Positions 1 to 11,352 of a stretch of 64,000 nt of DNA are shown in pieces; the first letter of the stretch is position 1, and each line of letters begins with the position of its first letter. The stretch covers positions 1 through 64,000 of the forward strand of contig JAFREE010000011.1 in the NCBI GenBank assembly GCA_019400425.1, in the 5' to 3' direction. The position numbers were made by a program, and so were the translations under genes. Source of the DNA: Hymenochaete sp. R1 (Eukaryota > Basidiomycota > Agaricomycetes > Hymenochaetales > Hymenochaetaceae). The notes under the pieces are model-generated. The model searched no databases. It had not been told where the DNA came from and was given only the letters and a program-made list of their open reading frames with translations.

Positions 1-2059
1 GTTGACTGCCCTCTGCATCAAGACAAGTGGGCAATCGTATTTGTAGAAGGAAAGATGTTTGTATGCCAAGGTAAGCTTGTGTCGCATCGGAATGCGTGTC
101 AATGACTCAAAACGTCAAACCAGTACTCGCCTTGTATTTCAAAGAAAGTGGGCGGCATTGCAGCACGACTAACACTCATCGAATCGCACGTCTCTCGTAC
201 TTGGCAGTGCAAACGTACGAACATGCGCGAGGTCGGACATTCGAACGATTGCATTCAGGTCCCGGACAACTTTGTCTAAGCACATACAGACACACACCAG
301 CCTACACGTTGCTCTATACGTTGGGAGGAGAACCATCCATATCCGAAGAAGATAACCTCGCGGAATTGTCAGGAAGCGATTTTAACATTTGGAACATTGT
401 GAAGACGTACGAGGGACATTACCAAGGCATAATAGATAGACTAAGGCGAAAAGACAAGGAAACCCATTGAAAAGGGATATGGACAGTGAATTGGGTCAAA
501 AGTTTTTAATAATCATCGTAGTACGTAGATGGAAGGAATAAATATTCAGACTGGAAGGACCAGAGGCAACGGTATTACATAATCAGGTCTCATGTTGCGT
601 TGTGTTTTGCATGGTCGCCGAACATCGTCTTATCCAGCAACCACAACGGCCGAGGCCATCCAGCAGGACATCATACAAGGTGCGAGGGAATAGGTCGGTA
701 TGGCAGAGTGGTAGGTTGTATCGTGCACCGGAATGTAGAATTGTGGCCACTCACGCTTGCAATTTTTCATGAAGGTTAAAAAATGGCAGATAGTCGGGAA
801 TTACCAGACTGGTCCTTCGACGTCTTCGACGCGACACGAGGACTGTCTCTTGTGAGCGGACCGATCGAAGGACGGAATGGAACAAGGAAGGAATGGCAGA
901 AGACATGCCTCGAGGACGGGCAGAAGCTGCAAAGGCGGACACGATGTCCGTGCTTCGACCTGGACCATAGAAGGTGAGTTAAAAGCTCCGATAACATTGG
1001 AGCCTCTGCAATAATACAATTGCCAGGAACGCACCTGGCGAGGGAATGCGAGCTAGGCTCAAAGTCACACAAGAAGAATACCTCGACCTGTATGATTTAT
1101 CACGCCACGACACGACATCGCCGCAACAATCTAACGAGCAGGTCACTGACGTAGGTGTCAGTCTCTTCCTCCTCTCCGTCTTCTGCTTTGCATGGACCCG
1201 ATCCTCCGTCCTCGAACGCATGCGCGGCGTGTCCTCCACCTCCCGAGCTCTCAGCGCAACCCGCAGACCAGGCTCTCAAGGAGAGACAGTTTCCCAACTT
1301 GCCGAAGCAGGCGCCGGTTCTGGTCTCACCACCAACGCAGCTGATGCCGTCGCCGGAGTCGGTGCGAGGGTCGGAAGGTCGACCGGGATGGGAGGAAAGT
1401 CGAGGAGGAACAGGAGAAGAGCGAGCCAGATAAGCACGCTTTCGTTGCCTGTTTATATGAAGGAGCCACGAAACCACGCGCTTGTGATTTTTAGGGGGCC
1501 AGAGGGATGGGTGCGAGCGAAGCGATCGCTGAGGCGCGTGAGGCTGAGGCTGAAGGGGAAGGGGAGGACAGTGAAGTAGGCCATGGGCGCCCAGTCCATA
1601 TACAGAAGTGTTGAGGCTCTCATAGGCATGGCCGTGGCCATTTGAAGCGCTGTTAGGCGATGGCATGCCGCCCTCAGCTCCCGCCCCACTCTTCATCATC
1701 GCCAGCTCATCAGCAACGTAAAGTGGATCAGACGCTCCGCACTCACGATCAAATACATAGTGCTGCGGTGCAAGGTCGACAACCTCACACACATCGCGCC
1801 AGCAGGCTGCAGGGGCGGAGCAACGTCCGCTGGATCCTAACGTTCCTGACTCGGGATCGCGTATATCCTCGAACTGCGATACCCCTTGTTGAAGAACCTG
1901 CATGATGCGAATGGTTCAGGTCCGAGGCGTGGTGCGTATTGGCTGGGTTTGAGCGCACTTCGGTAGCGAGAGTCCTGACCGCAGACAAGACGAATGTTGG
2001 AAGACATTATGAGATCGTGCGCATGAGCGCGATTGAGGCTTGAACGGGCATTGTTCGAA

Positions 2060-2119
2060 GATGATAGTACGAGGATAAGCAAAGAGGCCGCCGGATGATG
2101 ATGATAGTACGAGGACAAG
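2060..2119. repeat. 20-base direct repeat, two copies
   Basis: GATGATAGTACGAGGATAAG at 2060-2079 recurs at 2100-2119 with one change (GAGGACAAG), giving a 40-base period. It lies in non-coding sequence. It looks like a local duplication; no function is apparent. Confidence 0.7.
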
Positions 2120-2890
2120 TAAATGGAGCGCTGGCTCTTATTCGCTTTCTTGTTACTTTTTTGTGAGTGCAATCTTTCTACTATTATCTTCACTTATTGT
2201 TAACTTCGATCGCGTTAGATCTGCGTAGGAGTTTTAGAAGTAGAAAGTGAGAGAAGAAAAGGTAGTACGTACCGGGAAGTACCAACGTCCCATCGCCTCT
2301 TCCGTTTCAATACGGATGTGCAAGGTACGCATTTTAACCGCCCAGTTCTCCGCAGCTCGAACCAAGGCGGTTGTCACCTCGCGTACGACGCAGTCGGTCA
2401 GCATAAGTACGCCGCCACCGAAGAAGACGATTCCGCCGATGATGGTTTGCATCTGACGCTGGTAAGCTTTTTTACTTCTTCTCTTCTATCCAATAACTAA
2501 CTTACTGTCTTTAAATCACTTTAGAGCTTGTTGATATGAAAGAGGTGTTGCTTCTGGGATGAAGTGTTGCGTAGATGGTAGATCGAGTCGTGATCGAGTC
2601 GAGCAGTAGTCGAGCACGACAAGTCACGCTCACTTCATTTAGACTCGCGCTCCGTACCAATATGTAGACAGTTTCCCATCTACCAGTAGCTTAGATCTTG
2701 TGTACATTAGCATATATACTTCTAAACTCTCTGAATATAATGTTTACTTTGGCATTTAATCATGCTAGTAGCACAACTAGTCCACTATGAAAAGAAATCA
2801 GCTGGCCAGGAATTACCAATAGCCATATAACCGAAATTTGCGTGATCGTGGGAATTAATACCTATATATAGTAATAAAGGCCGGGTAACA

Positions 2891-2977
2891 AGGGACATAG
2901 TCGATCATTCCATTTTGGGAAGAGGCCGGGGGCTGAGGGACATACGGAAGCTCCGGCCCGGCTTCCGGAGGGACATA
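2891..2977. repeat. Three AGGGACATA repeats with a GC-rich hairpin
   Basis: AGGGACATA occurs at 2891-2899, 2936-2944 and 2969-2977. Between the last two copies lies an inverted repeat, CGGAAGC (2945-2951) and GCTTCCG (2961-2967), with a 9-base GC-rich loop. The block is 370-460 bases upstream of the permease start, so it may be regulatory, but that is inference. Confidence 0.45.
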
Positions 2978-3349
2978 TTGGAGGGTCGGTTTTGCCACCG
3001 GCCTCATACCCGATTGTCACGGGTCCTTCTGGAACCGCTCTAAGCTTACCAGTTTTCTGTTGTGTTCCTGCTCCTCACACTTCGCATCCCGGAGTCAATC
3101 GTTCACATTCTTCCCACCACCTCCTGATCAAACATTCAATTCAAAAAATGAATCATGTGTTGTCGGACGTTCCCCAGCTGATACAATCAAACTTTTTCAA
3201 GTGATACCGAAATGATCGAGCGGTCGCTGTTTGACTGAGCTGGTATTTATTCTGGCCGGAGATGAATTGTGGAAAAGGAAGGAAGCTTCGTGCGCTATCT
3301 TCGTTTCACCGGAATCCGGAGGATCTCTATCATCAATCGCCCCTCTAGG

Positions 3350-5945
3350 ATGTCGGTCAAAGATGTGTCTGGGAACAAAGTGCAGCATTTCGAAGATATC
3401 GAAAAGGACGCGTACTCTCTACGAAGCTCGGTTGCTTCTCCAAAACCTGGCGAGTTATTTCTCTTCCTCTTCTCACTAGGTATCTATCTTTTAACACAAA
3501 GTCTGAACAAAAGGATATACAAAGGGCATTGATGCAGAAGTCGCTCAATTCTTCGAGACCACGACCGCTGAGGGCGAAGTTTTGATCGATGAGGCGACCA
3601 ATCGGAGGCTACGCTGGATGGTCCACAAACGCGTACTAGTAATCATGGTTCTGACGTACCTGCTGCAGGCGATGGATAAAGGGTATGGTCTCGCTATTGG
3701 TCTCTTTTTTCTTTCTTAGACGAGATTAATAGGACCTTGAATTTTGCGTCTATCATGGGCATCATTGAAGACAATAACCTGGTTGGGAGCCAGTACTCAT
3801 GGCTTACGACTTGTGGTATGTGATCCAAACTAATGCAACGCGTCATTTCTTGTTCTTACAATCCTTCCTTCAGTCTACATCGCTATGTACACTTCTCATG
3901 AAATTCGATGGCAATTCACTTATAACATCCTAGCCTCGTGACAGAACTCCCCGCAAATAGACTTCTCCAGAGATTGCCTATCGCCAAATTTCTCGGATTC
4001 AAGTAAGCTTACGAGACTTTCCCCCTAGAATACTGCCTGACTAGAATATTGCCTGACTCCCTCCGAATCGCAGCATTGTAGCATGGGGTGTCGTCCTTGC
4101 TTGCACTGCTGCCTGCAAGAACTTCGCAGGGCTCGTGATTGTTCGCACATTTTTGGGCATATTCGAATGCGTCTGCCAGCCTGCTTTCGTTTTTCTGTGA
4201 GTTTAATAATATTTCTACAGAATAGATTCTGATAACGGTTGCATAGATCGTCTATGTGGTACACCCGTGAAGAACAAGGGCTTGCCATTGGTGCTTTCTA
4301 CGCTTGCAATGGTTTCCAACAAATGGTGAAAGAGGCAACACTCCAGGTCTAATAGCACGACACTTATATGTTTTACAGATCGGTGGACTCCTCGCGTACG
4401 CAATAGCTCAAATCCAGAACCAGCCTATTAAGAATTGGCAGATTCTTTTCCTCGTAAGCTTTCAGCTATCTCTTCATTTGTATTTTTTTTTTCTTTCCCA
4501 TTGATGGACGTCCATTTAAGATCTACGGTTGTATCACCGTTGTATGGGGTGCTTTCGTCGTTTATTGGCTCCCGGACAGTCCTATGAAGGCAAGATGTTG
4601 GTCGGAAGAGGACAAGCATCTCATCGCCGAGCGAGTAAGGAAGAATCAGACCGGGATTCAGAATAAGACCTTCAAGGTACGTGCTGTTGATGGATCTACT
4701 TGAACCTACTTTACTAACATTTCATCCCAGAGACATCAAGCAAGTACGCTTTCAACCAGATGATTTACCATAACATTACCTGACAATGTTTCCGTTGTGA
4801 CAGTCGAAGCCGTCTTAGATCCAACGATTTGGGCTGTCACCCTCATTTCCTTCACGAACGGCTTTCCAACAGGTGGTATTGGAGCTTTCGGCAATATCAT
4901 TGTCAATGCATTTGGATTTTCTACGCTTCAGACGTATTTGCTTGCTATCGCCCAGGGTGCCGTCATCGTAACGTTCCTCTTTTCAGCTGCATATCTGGCA
5001 AAGGTGTTCAAGCAGAGGTTGATCATGGCGTTTGTGAGTATCCATTGTGTGCTGCCTTTGATAAGATAGAAGAGGTTGACAATTTATAATCCTGAAGATC
5101 TATACATTACCTAACGTTGCAGGAACCATTGCTTTCTTGAGTGAGCAAGTCTGTCTTTTTTCGAGCTTTCATAAGACTCAGCGGTCTTGCTTTAGCGGTA
5201 AGAATCAATGCGAAGACTAAAGTGGGGCTTCTTCTGGCGTATTAGTACGTGTTTATTTTATACGAATTGATCGCCATTAACATTCAAATAGCGCTTGTAA
5301 TGCATTTGGTGCAGTAGCAACACTCAACCTTGCTGTAAGCTTGAATGAACCCGTTGAATTGACTAATCGCTAAGAGAATCAATTAGGTTATGTCTGGCAA
5401 CGTTGCAGGGCGCACTAAGCAAGTGATTGCAACAACTCTCATCTTTGTGTATGCTCCCCAATCACCATTTACTTCGATATTCGTGTAATAGCATTCCTGA
5501 CACAAACTTTGCAGAGCCTGGGCAGTAGGTAATGCCGCAGGTCCTCAAGTCTTCATCGCATCCGAGAAGCCGAGGTACCATACCGCTTGGATTGTACATA
5601 TGGTCATGTACGCGATCCAATTGATCACAATCGCCCTTCTCCGTGGACGTCTCATGCGGATGAACGTCCTAAAACGGAGGGCGCAGGGCTTGAAGGAGAG
5701 CAAGGCTGCAGGAGATGATGGTATGGTGGTTCAGGAGGTATCTGGGCGCAATGGTGAATTAATGCGTTCTTTAAATGTGTACTGGACTCGGACGTCTGAT
5801 GAAATAATTTTGCCTTTCATAGCGTTCGCAGACTTGACTGATCAAGAGAATCCTGAGTGTACGTTCCGTTTTGTTTTTCTTTTAGCACAATGTCTTCGGG
5901 AAAGGGAAACTTATAGCATTGTCCGTAGTCCGTTACGTATATTGA
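3350..5945 (+). CDS. Dal5/allantoate permease-type MFS transporter
   Basis: This is a multi-exon plasma-membrane transporter of the anion:cation symporter branch of the major facilitator superfamily. Family members import allantoate, ureidosuccinate, nicotinate-like anions or small peptides; the substrate here is unknown. The start MSVKDVSG at 3350 gives a short hydrophilic N-terminus. After the first intron the chain reads RRLRWMVHKRVLVIMVLTYL into TM1, then MGIIEDNNLVGSQYSWLT and ELPANRLLQRLPIAKFLG, which are hallmark positions of the family. Further on come FECVCQPAF, MWYTREEQGLAIG, the central loop WLPDSPMKARCWSEEDK, and after several more exons NVAGRTKQ, KPRYHTAW and the C-terminal ENPEFRYVY followed by TGA at 5943-5945. 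About a dozen introns carry GT-AG ends and keep frame, so the gene appears intact at roughly 490 residues. An upstream in-frame ATG at 3269 is possible. Confidence 0.85.
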
Positions 5946-6584
5946 GTCGCTACGAGCACCCATACGACTTCATTTCCAATGATAATCAGTCACACTGTCT
6001 ATGATGAAAAGTTTACCTTGTGCGCTGGTGGTTTACATTGCGCATGTCTCTTCTTGTGTGTCTGATGCATGTTTTTTGTTTTTATTTTCTGTTTCTTCTC
6101 CAAAATTTTGCACGATTGTCATTCCTTATTGGTACATTGGTTTTCAGGGCCGGTGCCGGTGATGAATATTAATGCCGTGCGCGCCAGCCAACTTCAGCTC
6201 AACCCGCAACTTATAAAACACATCCTTCGAAGCGCACCTTACCAGTCAAGGTCTTCGTCGTTCCGCCTCTCTTATGGACATTCGGAACATTAAAGGAGCG
6301 CTGATAATAAGATCTGATTTTGGCTTTTGCTCTCCAATTGCTGCTCTCAAACCGATTTTCAGATAGCTTTCCCAGACGATACACGTCGCCGTCGGTCTCT
6401 TTTACGTGCTTCGCTTCCTTGCGGCTCGTGGCACGAGTGCATGCATCAAACAAAAATAGAAGACGATAAAGCATGGAGCCGAATCGTTTCTTGGTGCCCT
6501 GGCCACATGACCTCGCGCAGGTGGTAGTATAAAAAGAGCACGATAGACTTTTCGAGCTCGTGCGCGTTCAAGAGGTCATCAGCT
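5946..6584. promoter_or_regulatory. Permease-mannosidase intergenic region with TATA box
   Basis: The 640 bases hold the 3' flank of the permease and the promoter of the GH92 gene. A TATA-like box TATAAAAA at 6528-6535 lies about 55 bases before the GH92 start codon, consistent with a short 5' leader. I see no other gene here. Confidence 0.5.
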
Positions 6585-9500
6585 ATGCATTCACGTTTCC
6601 TTTCTCTCGTTCTCTTTCTTTTGCTTTTGTCAATCGTTAGCGCAAGTCACCATGAAGTTAATATGCGACGTCAAGCTGGAAATGGCTCTTTTGACGTTCT
6701 GGATCACGTTAACTTGTTCATTGGCACCACTCAAGGAGGCAATGGTAAGCATTCTTCGATATTTCGAGTTATCATTTAGGTTAATTGGCACCATATTAGT
6801 TTTTCCGGGTACGTTTTAAGATGTTTCTTAACACATAACTTGAATGTGGACGAACCATGCACGAATTATAACTAGGTGCTACTGTTCCCCATGGCCTTGT
6901 TAAAGTTGGTATGGACACGGATTCTCCGCACAACGTGAACTCAAAGCTTTTCGAGTTTCTTGTTATGCATTAACTTACAAATTTCTTTCTTTCAGCAAGC
7001 TGGATACGATGCGAACGCGACATTCAATGCTACTGGATTCTCGCAGTTGCACGATAGCGGCACTGGAGGTGTCAGTGTCCACAATTATCCCGTTTAAGGA
7101 TCGTAAGGCTGAACCCGAACCAGGGAGTACCACTCTCGAATTTCAAGCTATGGCCATTAGCGTCATGTAACTCCACCTTTGAAAGCTGCCAGACTTCTTT
7201 GGCAAGTAGGAAGACCCTAAGAAAGGTACTCGACGATGGTGAGCTTGATTTAGCGACTCACCAGTGATTATTCCTAATTCGCTCTCTCCAGGCTCTCCTG
7301 ACGATTTTGCTTCTCCTGGTTACTTCTCAACAAATTTGGTACGCTCTACATTGTGCGACGAATAGTCTCCTCACTCAGCATTATTAGTCGACCGAGGTTC
7401 GTGTGGAATTAACATCGACTCGTCGAACGGCTCTGCATCGTTATACGTTCCCTGCTTCTTCAGAACAGCCCCGCATTGTAGTGGATATTACCAATGACGG
7501 ACAACAGAGTAGTACAAACCCCAGTATGAACATAGACCCTTCGATAGGTCGTGTCGTTGGTGATCCGTTTATCTCTTTTCCAAAGGAAATAAATAAATAA
7601 TTTATGCCAACCTCAGGTGGTGCTGAGTTTGCTGCGTCGTTCGGACCCGGACGTTATTCGGTCTTCACATGTGTTGACTTCCGAGGCGATGGGTATAACT
7701 TTTCTGCGCCTACAGAATACGGATCGTGGTTGGGAAATTTCCCCGTTCGTTTCACGACAAATCTTCAACAAGTGTATTTCGGCTAGTTGCTTCGTATTTT
7801 TCTTTTCCGGTGCATTGAATTGAGCAGTTTACCATTAGGTTTTATTTCCGAGTTAGGAGCTCTCCTCACCTTCCCTAAAAATCCATCTTCATCTTCGGCA
7901 ACTACCATCTTGGCAAGAGTCGGAGTTTCATTCATCTCTACCGAACAGGCGTGTGCAAACGCGGAGGCAGAAATACCAGACTTCGATTTCGATGTAACGC
8001 GCAGTGCAAGCGAAGAACAGTGGAGAGACATCCTCAGTCGTGTCGAAGTTGAAACATCAGGCGTCGATGATGACATTGTCGAGTTGCTGTATTCATCTGT
8101 GAGGTTCTATTAGATCATCCGGATAACTTTTGATGGCTTATGACTTTTCCAGTTGTACAGGACGCATATTTCACCTGCAGATTGTAAGTCATTGTCGTTT
8201 GCTCATTTCCTTCTTAGATTGGCCATATTACTTTACCTTAAGATACTGGTGAAAATCCAAAATGGAACTCGACTGAACCATATTACGACTCCTTGTATTG
8301 CAACGTAAGGCCTTGTTTCTTTCCATCATCCTCCATTACTAAATTCATCTCAGTGGGACACCTTCCGGACACTTTTCCCTTTATTTTCCTTACATGATCC
8401 AGAGAGATTCGCTCTTATTGTGCGCGGATTGATAAATATACAGCAGCACGAAGGTACTATTCCGAGCTTGCAGATAATGACTCATACTCAGGCTGATTGT
8501 GTATAATCGGAAAGGATGGCTGCCGGAGTGTCGAGGTATTCTATAATAATACTTTTCTCGTGTGCACTTTGACAAAATCAAAAACCATGGATTACAGGGG
8601 CAACTGCCCAGCAGTTCATTCAAGGAGGAAGCAGTATGTTGATCCGTTTCCCACTTCCACACACATTGATACAAACCAAACGAATAGACGGCGATCCAAT
8701 CCTAGGAGAGTTCTTCGTCAAGTAAGGATATCCGTGAACTTTTTTGCGTCAGTACGATATTCATCCTTGATCAGGTTTCATAACTTCAGCGCTCAGCTGA
8801 ATGTATCAACGACGGACCTATATAATGCCCTTCTCGCTGATGCAGAAGACCAGCCACCAAACTGGGATTTGCAAGGGCGCCAGGCAAATATATGGAAGAT
8901 ATTGGGTATGTATAGGGACTCGGTTGTTGGAGAAGTACTAAGCGATACTTGTTGAGGCTATATCCCTGGCGATATATTTGAAACAAGTGGGACAAACACC
9001 AAACAGGTGTCTCGCACTCTTGAGGTAAGAGGTAGTATGCGTCACTCGGGATTGAGCTCATAAACAATTATATTATAATTTCCTAGCACGCGTTTGGAGA
9101 CTTTGCCATTTCGCAAGTCGCGCAGATCTTAGGGAAGACCGCCGATGCGATGAAGGTAGACTCTTAATTTTTACTTGTATCACCTCTTCCCCTAACATTG
9201 CGAAGTATCAAAATCGGTCGGGTAACTTCGCTAACGTTTGGGACTCAAGTACGACTGTGCCTGATGGGCCAAGTTTTGTGACGGGCATGATGCAGGTTCG
9301 ACTTGTCGGAATTGACGTTGTCTATTTAAAATACTGTATTAAATGACTTCCGTAGCCTAGATTCGCGAATGGTACCTTCAACCATACGGACCCAAGACAC
9401 TGCAGTGTGAATGATCCGCTGCAATCTACTTGTTTCTTGAATGCGGCAAATAGAGATGGATTTTATGAATCCTCACCGCTCGTAGTACGTCGCGCTTTTA

Positions 9501-10472
9501 TCAAGCTCAAAATTTGGGAATTAAATTTTCAATAAAGTACTCGCAGGTGATGTAGCATACTATCGAGAAGGCTGAAGTCCTTTCTCTGACATCGGTCCCT
9601 CAAGTTTGTGCCACATGATACAGCCCGACTGATCGAGCTTCAAGGTGGCACCCAGAATTTCATTTCTCGACTCGATTTTCTTTTTGACGAGGCAGGTTCA
9701 TTTATTACATGCATCTTGTCGTGTATTCTAAACCATCTTTGTAGGACTACTTCGACGTTACGGACGAACCTTCACAACAGATCCCGTTCATGTATCACTA
9801 TGCGGATCGGCCTGGGTTGAGCACTCAAAGATCAAGAGAAGTTCTCGCCGCGTCCTTTAATACATCGGTAAACGGCCTGCCAGGAAATGATGGTCTGTCG
9901 GATTATGAAATTCTTTAAACTTACTGTTCTTCTAATGTTATTTACCCTTCTTCAAACGGGTTTTTAGACTCAGGTGAGATGAATCTCAGAATAAATTTGA
10001 ATACAAGGCGGCTCAAATGGAGGCAAGGCGCTATGGGAAGCTTTGCATTCTTCTACCTTGCTGGTCTGTATCCGGTCCCTGCCACGCGCCAGTTCCTTCT
10101 CTCCTCTCCATTCTTCCCGAAAATTTCTTTTTTCAACCCGTTGTTCAACTCTACTACGACAATCAAGGCCCTTGGTTTCAATGGAAACCCAGCAAACGGC
10201 ACAGGTGGAAATGTTTTCGTGAAGGTATCCCTATCTTAGTTGTTTGAAATGACATTGACTCACACGATGACCCTTGCCTTTTCGAAACTGTGTAGGCCGT
10301 GAAAGTAAATGAAGAGCAGTATAAATCAAACTGTTACTTGGAATGGGAGGTGTTTGAGAGCGGGTCGGTGGTCGGACTTGAGTTGACTGATGATATTAAT
10401 GTTAGCTGCGGTAATGACTCTAAGGCATTACCTCCTTCGCTTTCTTCTGGCGGATTTTCGAATGCTTATTAG
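6585..10472 (+). CDS. Secreted GH92 alpha-mannosidase
   Basis: The product is a glycoside hydrolase family 92 exo-alpha-mannosidase, a calcium-dependent family that trims alpha-mannosides from N-glycans or fungal mannan. The first ~20 residues (MHSRFLSLVLFLLLLSIVSA) form a signal peptide, so it is probably secreted. In order one sees DHVNLFIGT, VFPGATVPHGLVKVGMDTDSP, FSQLHDSGTGG, DFASPGYFSTNL, YCNWDTFRTLFPL, EGWLPECRG, EDQPPNWDLQGRQ, the HAFGDFAISQVAQ helix, YSQFVPHDT, GND-DSG-MGSFAFFYLAGLYPV and the end GGFSNAY with TAG at 10470-10472. These match the N-terminal beta-sandwich and the (alpha/alpha)6 catalytic domain, with the acidic GNDDxG loop present. The gene has about 20 introns and three micro-exons: 6800-6808, 9538-9546 and 9968-9973. 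One intron, 9692-9744, seems to have a GC donor. With those accepted, frame is kept throughout and the gene looks functional. Confidence 0.88.
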
Positions 10473-11352
10473 TGCTGCCCGCGCAGTGTTGATAGTTTAA
10501 TGAGATGTAAATTCTTTCGGAAGCTATTTTGGGGATGCGTTGTGCGGAGTGTTCCGCATGAGGAAAGTCCGCCGCGAGAATCGGATGCTTCTGCCTTTGG
10601 TAATCACCAACTTTACCTCGCTTCAGAACGGACATTGCGTTCAATGCAATCGACCACCATGAGCTACTGAACATAACGTCTCAAAAATAACCCACTCACA
10701 CTATCCGGTAATGAACGGTCATTTGATCATCGTTCTCTCCGTAATTTTCTTCGTCGTCGGAAGTTACGCAGTCTTCTTCAGTGCCTTCCTTCCGCTCTCG
10801 GGGATACCGGTGTGTATATATCGTGTTGCTGGTTTGAATTTCCGGTCTCACTCTGAGCTGTAGATACTCGACGCTCTTGCGTCTGATACTCATTACAAGT
10901 ACTTTCTAGTACTGGTTGTGCCTATGATGGTGTATTTCGTAATCGCGAATTGGGTTGGATGGCAGTATTTTCGGAACTCTTGACAAGTTCATGTTCACGA
11001 ACGACCTGTAATCAATGTTGCTCGAGTGCTTATTCATTCCTAGTCTTTTGGATGACTCCCAGTGACCTTTTCGTGAGCTGGAAACTCCGTTGGTCCTGTC
11101 GAAGAGCCAATGGCGAGAAAAAGCGAGAAGAATCGGCTGAGAACGGACTCACGAAAGGGCCAATGGTATAGACGCGTTTCTGACGTAATCAGACTTGACA
11201 CGCTACACGCTTTGTCTGGCTTCAACTTTTTGTTTTGGCCGCACCCTCCTTGCCTCCCGACCGCTACCTCCGTCTCGTCACGACCTTCCCTATTCTTGCT
11301 TTCCTTTCGGTTTTCTGTCGCTTTCGTATAGATCTCTGTTGTTTTGTACGCT
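10473..11352. other. Intergenic region, no gene seen
   Basis: These 880 bases lie between the GH92 stop and the Naa25 start. Open frames are short and unrelated between strands. The pyrimidine-rich stretch at about 11240-11340 directly before the Naa25 ATG is a likely core promoter or leader. I see no TATA box or repeat. Confidence 0.5.

Larger units (their letters stand above)
1..3349. other. Left-edge region without a defensible gene
   Basis: No continuous reading frame here assembles into a protein I recognise. The stretch at 1-71 followed by a GTAAGC donor, and an open frame ending at 470 with an acidic-then-basic tail (SEEDNLAELSG, IDRLRRKDKE), could be the last exons of a gene entering from the left, but the splice junction is not clear. 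A long minus-strand open frame at 1100-1903 overlaps equally long plus-strand frames and has low-complexity content, so I do not call it. Two small repeat patterns in this region are listed separately. The last few hundred bases are the presumed promoter of the permease that follows. Confidence 0.4.

Noticed and set aside
685..760. tRNA-like A-box (TATGGCAGAGTGGTAGG)
   Set aside because: No B-box (GGTTCRAAT-type) follows at the needed distance and I cannot fold acceptor and anticodon arms.
1100..1903. 267-codon minus-strand open frame
   Set aside because: It overlaps several long frames on both strands in GC-rich sequence, has low-complexity content and no motif; it is more likely a composition artefact.
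7080..7140. In-frame stops in GH92 suggesting a pseudogene
   Set aside because: The stops lie in an intron (donor GTCAGT, acceptor ACCAG); removing it restores GTGG-GVPLSNFKLW.
7782..7838. A GC-AG intron in GH92
   Set aside because: A canonical GT-AG choice (donor in CAAGT|GTATTT, acceptor at GAGCAG|T) keeps the frame and gives NLQQVLPLGFISELG, so no unusual splice is needed.
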